Assembly (NCBI GenBank): GCA_900321535.1
Contig: ONWJ01000048.1
Coordinates: 1-5,411 of the forward strand
DNA: 5,411 nt
Direction: 5' to 3'
Source of the DNA: an uncultured Erysipelotrichaceae bacterium
Lineage (GTDB): Bacteria > Bacillota_I > Bacilli_A > RFN20 > CAG-826
The position numbers and the translations under genes are program-made. Position 1 is the first letter of the stretch. Each line of letters opens with the position of its first letter. The notes below the pieces were generated by a model, which saw only the letters and a program-made list of their open reading frames with translations, had not been told where the DNA came from and made no database searches. This document shows positions 2,944-5,411 of the stretch, piece after piece.

Positions 2944-5411
2944 TTACTTGCCGCCGAAGCGCTTGATCGCATTCCAACGATCCTGCGCGTATTTCTCGGT
3001 CTTGGTGAGCAATTCTTCCGCGTGAGCTGGGTTGACGATCGGAAGCATGGAGAAGCGGGTCTCCTGCATGATGAAGTCACGGAGCTTGCCGAAGTCTGGC
3101 TCTGGGCAATCGATTTGGAGACGATCCTCGAGTGGCTTGCGTGGATCATAACGGAAGGTGGTGAAGTAGCCGCATTCGACTGCTTGCTTTTCTTCCTTGA
3201 TCGAGTTCACAAGGCCGCCTTTGATATGCTGCTCGGCGCATGGGCAGTAGCAGATGACCAAGGATGGGCCATTGTAGGACTCAGCCTCTTTGATCGCTTT
3301 GATCGCAGCCGCTGGGTTGGAGCCAAGGGCAATCTGAGCGACATAGACGTGGCCATAGGCCATTGCCATGAGAGCGAGATTCTTCTTGGCTTCTTTCTTA
3401 CCGGAAGCAGTGAATTTGTTGATGGAACCGGTCTGAGAGGACTTGGAGGCCTGACCGCCGGTGTTGGAGTAGACTTCGGTATCGAGGACGAGGATGTTGA
3501 CGTCTGCTTCGTTCGCGAGGACATGGTCAACACCGCCGTAGCCGATATCATAGCTCCAGCCGTCGCCGCCGATGATCCAAACGGACTTGTCAACGAGGTC
3601 ACGCTCATAGGCGAGAACTTCTTTGACGCCATCGCACTTGGAGGCTTTGATCAACTTGACGAGTTCAGGAACGATCTTTCTAGCTTCTTCGCGGTTCTTG
3701 ACGTTGGCAAGATAAGCGTCGATGCAGGCAGCGAGCTCTGGCTCGACATCGCCCTTGAATTGATTGAGCAAGGAAGCGATCGCGGCGAGTTTTTGATCGG
3801 AGGCGATACGCATACCGAAGCCGTATTCAGCATTGTCTTCGAAGAGGGAGTTCGCCCAAGCTGGACCGTTCTTTCCGTTTTCGTTGACGAATGGGGTAAG
3901 TGGGGTGCTGCCGCAGTAGATGGAGGAGCAGCCGGTGGCGTTAGCCACTAACATGTCTTTGCCAAACAACTGGGAAACAAGGCGATAATATGGGGCTTCA
4001 CCGCAGCCTGCGCAGGCGCCGGAGACTTCCATGTATGGCTTCTTGAAGCCGATGCCTTTGACGTTGGATTCGATGGCGGCTGGGAATTGTCCCTTCTTCT
4101 CTTCGACGTTTGCATAGAGCCAATCGGCGGCTGCTTGCTGGGCGCCTTGAGAGTGGGCATCAACCATGGTAAGGGCCATTGGCTTGCCGGTTCTGGCAGC
4201 AGCTTTATTACCCATACATTCGGCGACGCAAAGACCGCAACCGACGCAGTTCTCAGAGGAGACTTGGATGCGGAACTTAAGAGTCTTATCCGCGGTGCCG
4301 AGGGCTGGCTTGGTGCAGTTCTTGACGAGTTCAGGAGCTTTGGCCATCTCTTCTTCATTAAGGAGATATGGACGGATGGTGGCGTGTGGGCAGACGAGAG
4401 CGCACTGGTTGCACTGGATGCAAGAGGTCGGATCCCAGACTGGGACACGGTCGGCAATCGCGCGTTTCTGCTTGAAGGTGATGTTCTCGTTCATCGTGCC
4501 GGTGAGAAGCTCATGCTTGGTGAAGGTAGAAGTTGGGAGCTCATCACCGTCTAAGCGATCGATGACGTCGACATATTCATCATAATAGGTATCGCCGGTG
4601 TCGCTGGCCACGACTTTGGCAACGGAGAGTTTGGCCCATTCTGGGTCAACCTTGACCTCACGGAGGCCTTGGGCGCCTTTATCGATGGCGGCGTAGTTCT
4701 TCTCGACGACATCCATGCCCTTCTTCTCGAACATCTTGAGGACGTATTTCTTCATCCACTTCTCGGCATCGGCATATGGCATGATGGCCGGGTTGAGATA
4801 GAAGAAGGCAGCCTGCATGGTGGTGTTGGTGTGACGTCCCATGCCAGCTTCAAGCGCGAGCTTGTTGGCGTCGATGACATAGAATCTTGCGTTCTTTTTG
4901 GCAAGGAGGGCTTTCATGCGGTTTGGCATGGATTTGATGAGGACTTCATCATCCATGGAGGTATTGAGCAAGAAGGTTCCGCCCTGCTTCAAATTGGCGA
5001 TGATGTCATATTTGAAGATGTAGGAATCAAGAGAGCAGGAGATGAAGTCCGCGTTCTTGACATAGTATTCGGAGTGGATCGGCTCTTTTCCGAAGCGGAG
5101 ATGGCTGCGGGTCGTGCCGCCGGCTTTGCGGGAGTCATATTGGAAATAGGCTTGCGCGTATTGGCCGGTCGCATCGCCGATGATCTTGATGGAGTTCTTG
5201 TTCGCGGAGACGGTGCCATCAGAGCCTAAGCCATAGAAGAGGCAGGAGGTATAGTTGGCAGGAACCACGAATTCATCATCGACTGGGATGGAAAGATGGG
5301 TGACATCATCCTTGATGCCGACGGTGAAGCCATTCCATTTTTTGGCGGCGTTAAGGAAGTCATAGACAGCCTTGACGTCTTTTGGCTGGGTGTCTTTGGA
5401 GGAAAGACCAT
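2944..5411 (-). CDS. nifJ: Pyruvate:ferredoxin (flavodoxin) oxidoreductase, C-terminal 821 residues
   Basis: This cytoplasmic enzyme oxidises pyruvate with CoA to acetyl-CoA and CO2, passing two electrons to ferredoxin or flavodoxin. The frame is open to the window edge; full-length relatives are about 1170-1200 residues, so roughly the first 350-370 (pyruvate-binding domains) lie outside. Residues are counted from the first full codon, 5409-5407. The gamma domain is shown by FTVGIKDDVTHLSIPV (25-40) and GLGSDGTVSANKNSIKIIG (60-78). An EKR-like region follows. Two ferredoxin-type [4Fe-4S] sites have cysteines 330, 333, 336, 340 and 388, 391, 394, 398. The thiamine diphosphate domain starts near 455 with GACAGCGE. 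Cys466, 469, 494 and 724 are in the positions that hold the third cluster in the Desulfovibrio enzyme. GDGWSYDIGYGG (615-626) and YSNTGGQ (647-653) bind thiamine diphosphate and magnesium. It ends normally at TAA 2944-2946, ahead of its own terminator. The start and promoter are not in the window. Odd point: the last cluster cysteine lies in CYCPCAEQHI, where relatives usually have AYAPCINHGI. Confidence 0.97.
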   Translation of the reverse strand, partial: GLSSKDTQPKDVKAVYDFLNAAKKWNGFTVGIKDDVTHLSIPVDDEFVVPANYTSCLFYGLGSDGTVSANKNSIKIIGDATGQYAQAYFQYDSRKAGGTTRSHLRFGKEPIHSEYYVKNADFISCSLDSYIFKYDIIANLKQGGTFLLNTSMDDEVLIKSMPNRMKALLAKKNARFYVIDANKLALEAGMGRHTNTTMQAAFFYLNPAIMPYADAEKWMKKYVLKMFEKKGMDVVEKNYAAIDKGAQGLREVKVDPEWAKLSVAKVVASDTGDTYYDEYVDVIDRLDGDELPTSTFTKHELLTGTMNENITFKQKRAIADRVPVWDPTSCIQCNQCALVCPHATIRPYLLNEEEMAKAPELVKNCTKPALGTADKTLKFRIQVSSENCVGCGLCVAECMGNKAAARTGKPMALTMVDAHSQGAQQAAADWLYANVEEKKGQFPAAIESNVKGIGFKKPYMEVSGACAGCGEAPYYRLVSQLFGKDMLVANATGCSSIYCGSTPLTPFVNENGKNGPAWANSLFEDNAEYGFGMRIASDQKLAAIASLLNQFKGDVEPELAACIDAYLANVKNREEARKIVPELVKLIKASKCDGVKEVLAYERDLVDKSVWIIGGDGWSYDIGYGGVDHVLANEADVNILVLDTEVYSNTGGQASKSSQTGSINKFTASGKKEAKKNLALMAMAYGHVYVAQIALGSNPAAAIKAIKEAESYNGPSLVICYCPCAEQHIKGGLVNSIKEEKQAVECGYFTTFRYDPRKPLEDRLQIDCPEPDFGKLRDFIMQETRFSMLPIVNPAHAEELLTKTEKYAQDRWNAIKRFGGK

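Noticed and set aside
2932..3951. A 339-residue plus-strand open frame opposite nifJ
   Set aside because: It is antisense to a strongly conserved enzyme, has no ribosome site, and shows biased composition typical of a mirror frame of a GC-rich gene.
4669..5229. A 186-residue plus-strand open frame opposite nifJ
   Set aside because: It is a mirror frame of the oxidoreductase coding sequence with no independent evidence.
5266..5268. GTG at 5268 as the start of the minus-strand oxidoreductase
   Set aside because: The same frame continues upstream to the window edge with conserved family sequence (FTVGIKDDVTHLSIPV, DDEF), so the gene is cut by the window and does not start here.
1..5411. CRISPR array, tRNA, rRNA or recognisable riboswitch
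   Set aside because: I saw no regularly spaced direct repeats, no cloverleaf with a CCA-type end, no rRNA core sequence and no known riboswitch core on either strand.

Overview
The window suggests an anaerobic, fermentative Bacillota-like bacterium, possibly one of the uncultivated gut Bacilli. Three things point there. A single-chain pyruvate:ferredoxin oxidoreductase lies on the minus strand. A CcpA/LacI-type palindromic operator sits between a sigma-A-like promoter and a Gram-positive-style ribosome binding site. The large exported protein resembles, from memory, surface proteins of gut Bacilli. This placement is inference; no rRNA or marker gene is present.

Layout: (1) 1-151 is the 3' end of a plus-strand gene whose product ends in a membrane segment and a charged tail. 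(2) 163-587 is a GC-rich 425-bp segment bounded by 29-bp terminal inverted repeats (27/29 matches). It looks like a non-autonomous transposable element or an insertion sequence worn down to its ends. Inside it are two mutually exclusive long hairpins and a frame-broken scrap of coding sequence. (3) 589-780 is the amputated C-terminal tail of what looks like an AAA-type ATP-binding protein with a nuclease-like C-terminal domain. Its 5' part is missing and the element starts where the homology stops. (4) 781-918 is a compact regulatory region with two TTGACAAATA promoter-like copies, an 18-bp perfect palindrome (cre/LacI-type operator) and an AGGAG site. (5) 919-2703 encodes a 594-residue exported, cysteine-rich protein with two related beta-type modules, followed by a strong intrinsic terminator. 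(6) 2768-2943 is a short intergenic stretch with palindromes and the terminator of the opposing gene. (7) 2944-5411 (minus) is the C-terminal 821 residues of pyruvate:ferredoxin oxidoreductase (nifJ/por); its N-terminal part lies beyond the right edge.

The two complete transcription units visible converge tail to tail at about 2.8 kb, each with its own terminator. Pyruvate:ferredoxin oxidoreductase is core fermentative metabolism. The exported protein carries modules of a kind I associate with carbohydrate-active surface proteins, and its operator is of the type used for sugar control. That makes it a plausible sugar-regulated surface or secreted factor, but no catalytic domain is recognisable. 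Base composition, judged by counting sample lines, changes sharply: about 55-60% GC in nifJ, up to about 68% in the element, and about 33-40% in the exported-protein gene. The AT-rich block from 589 to about 2.8 kb therefore stands apart from both flanks.
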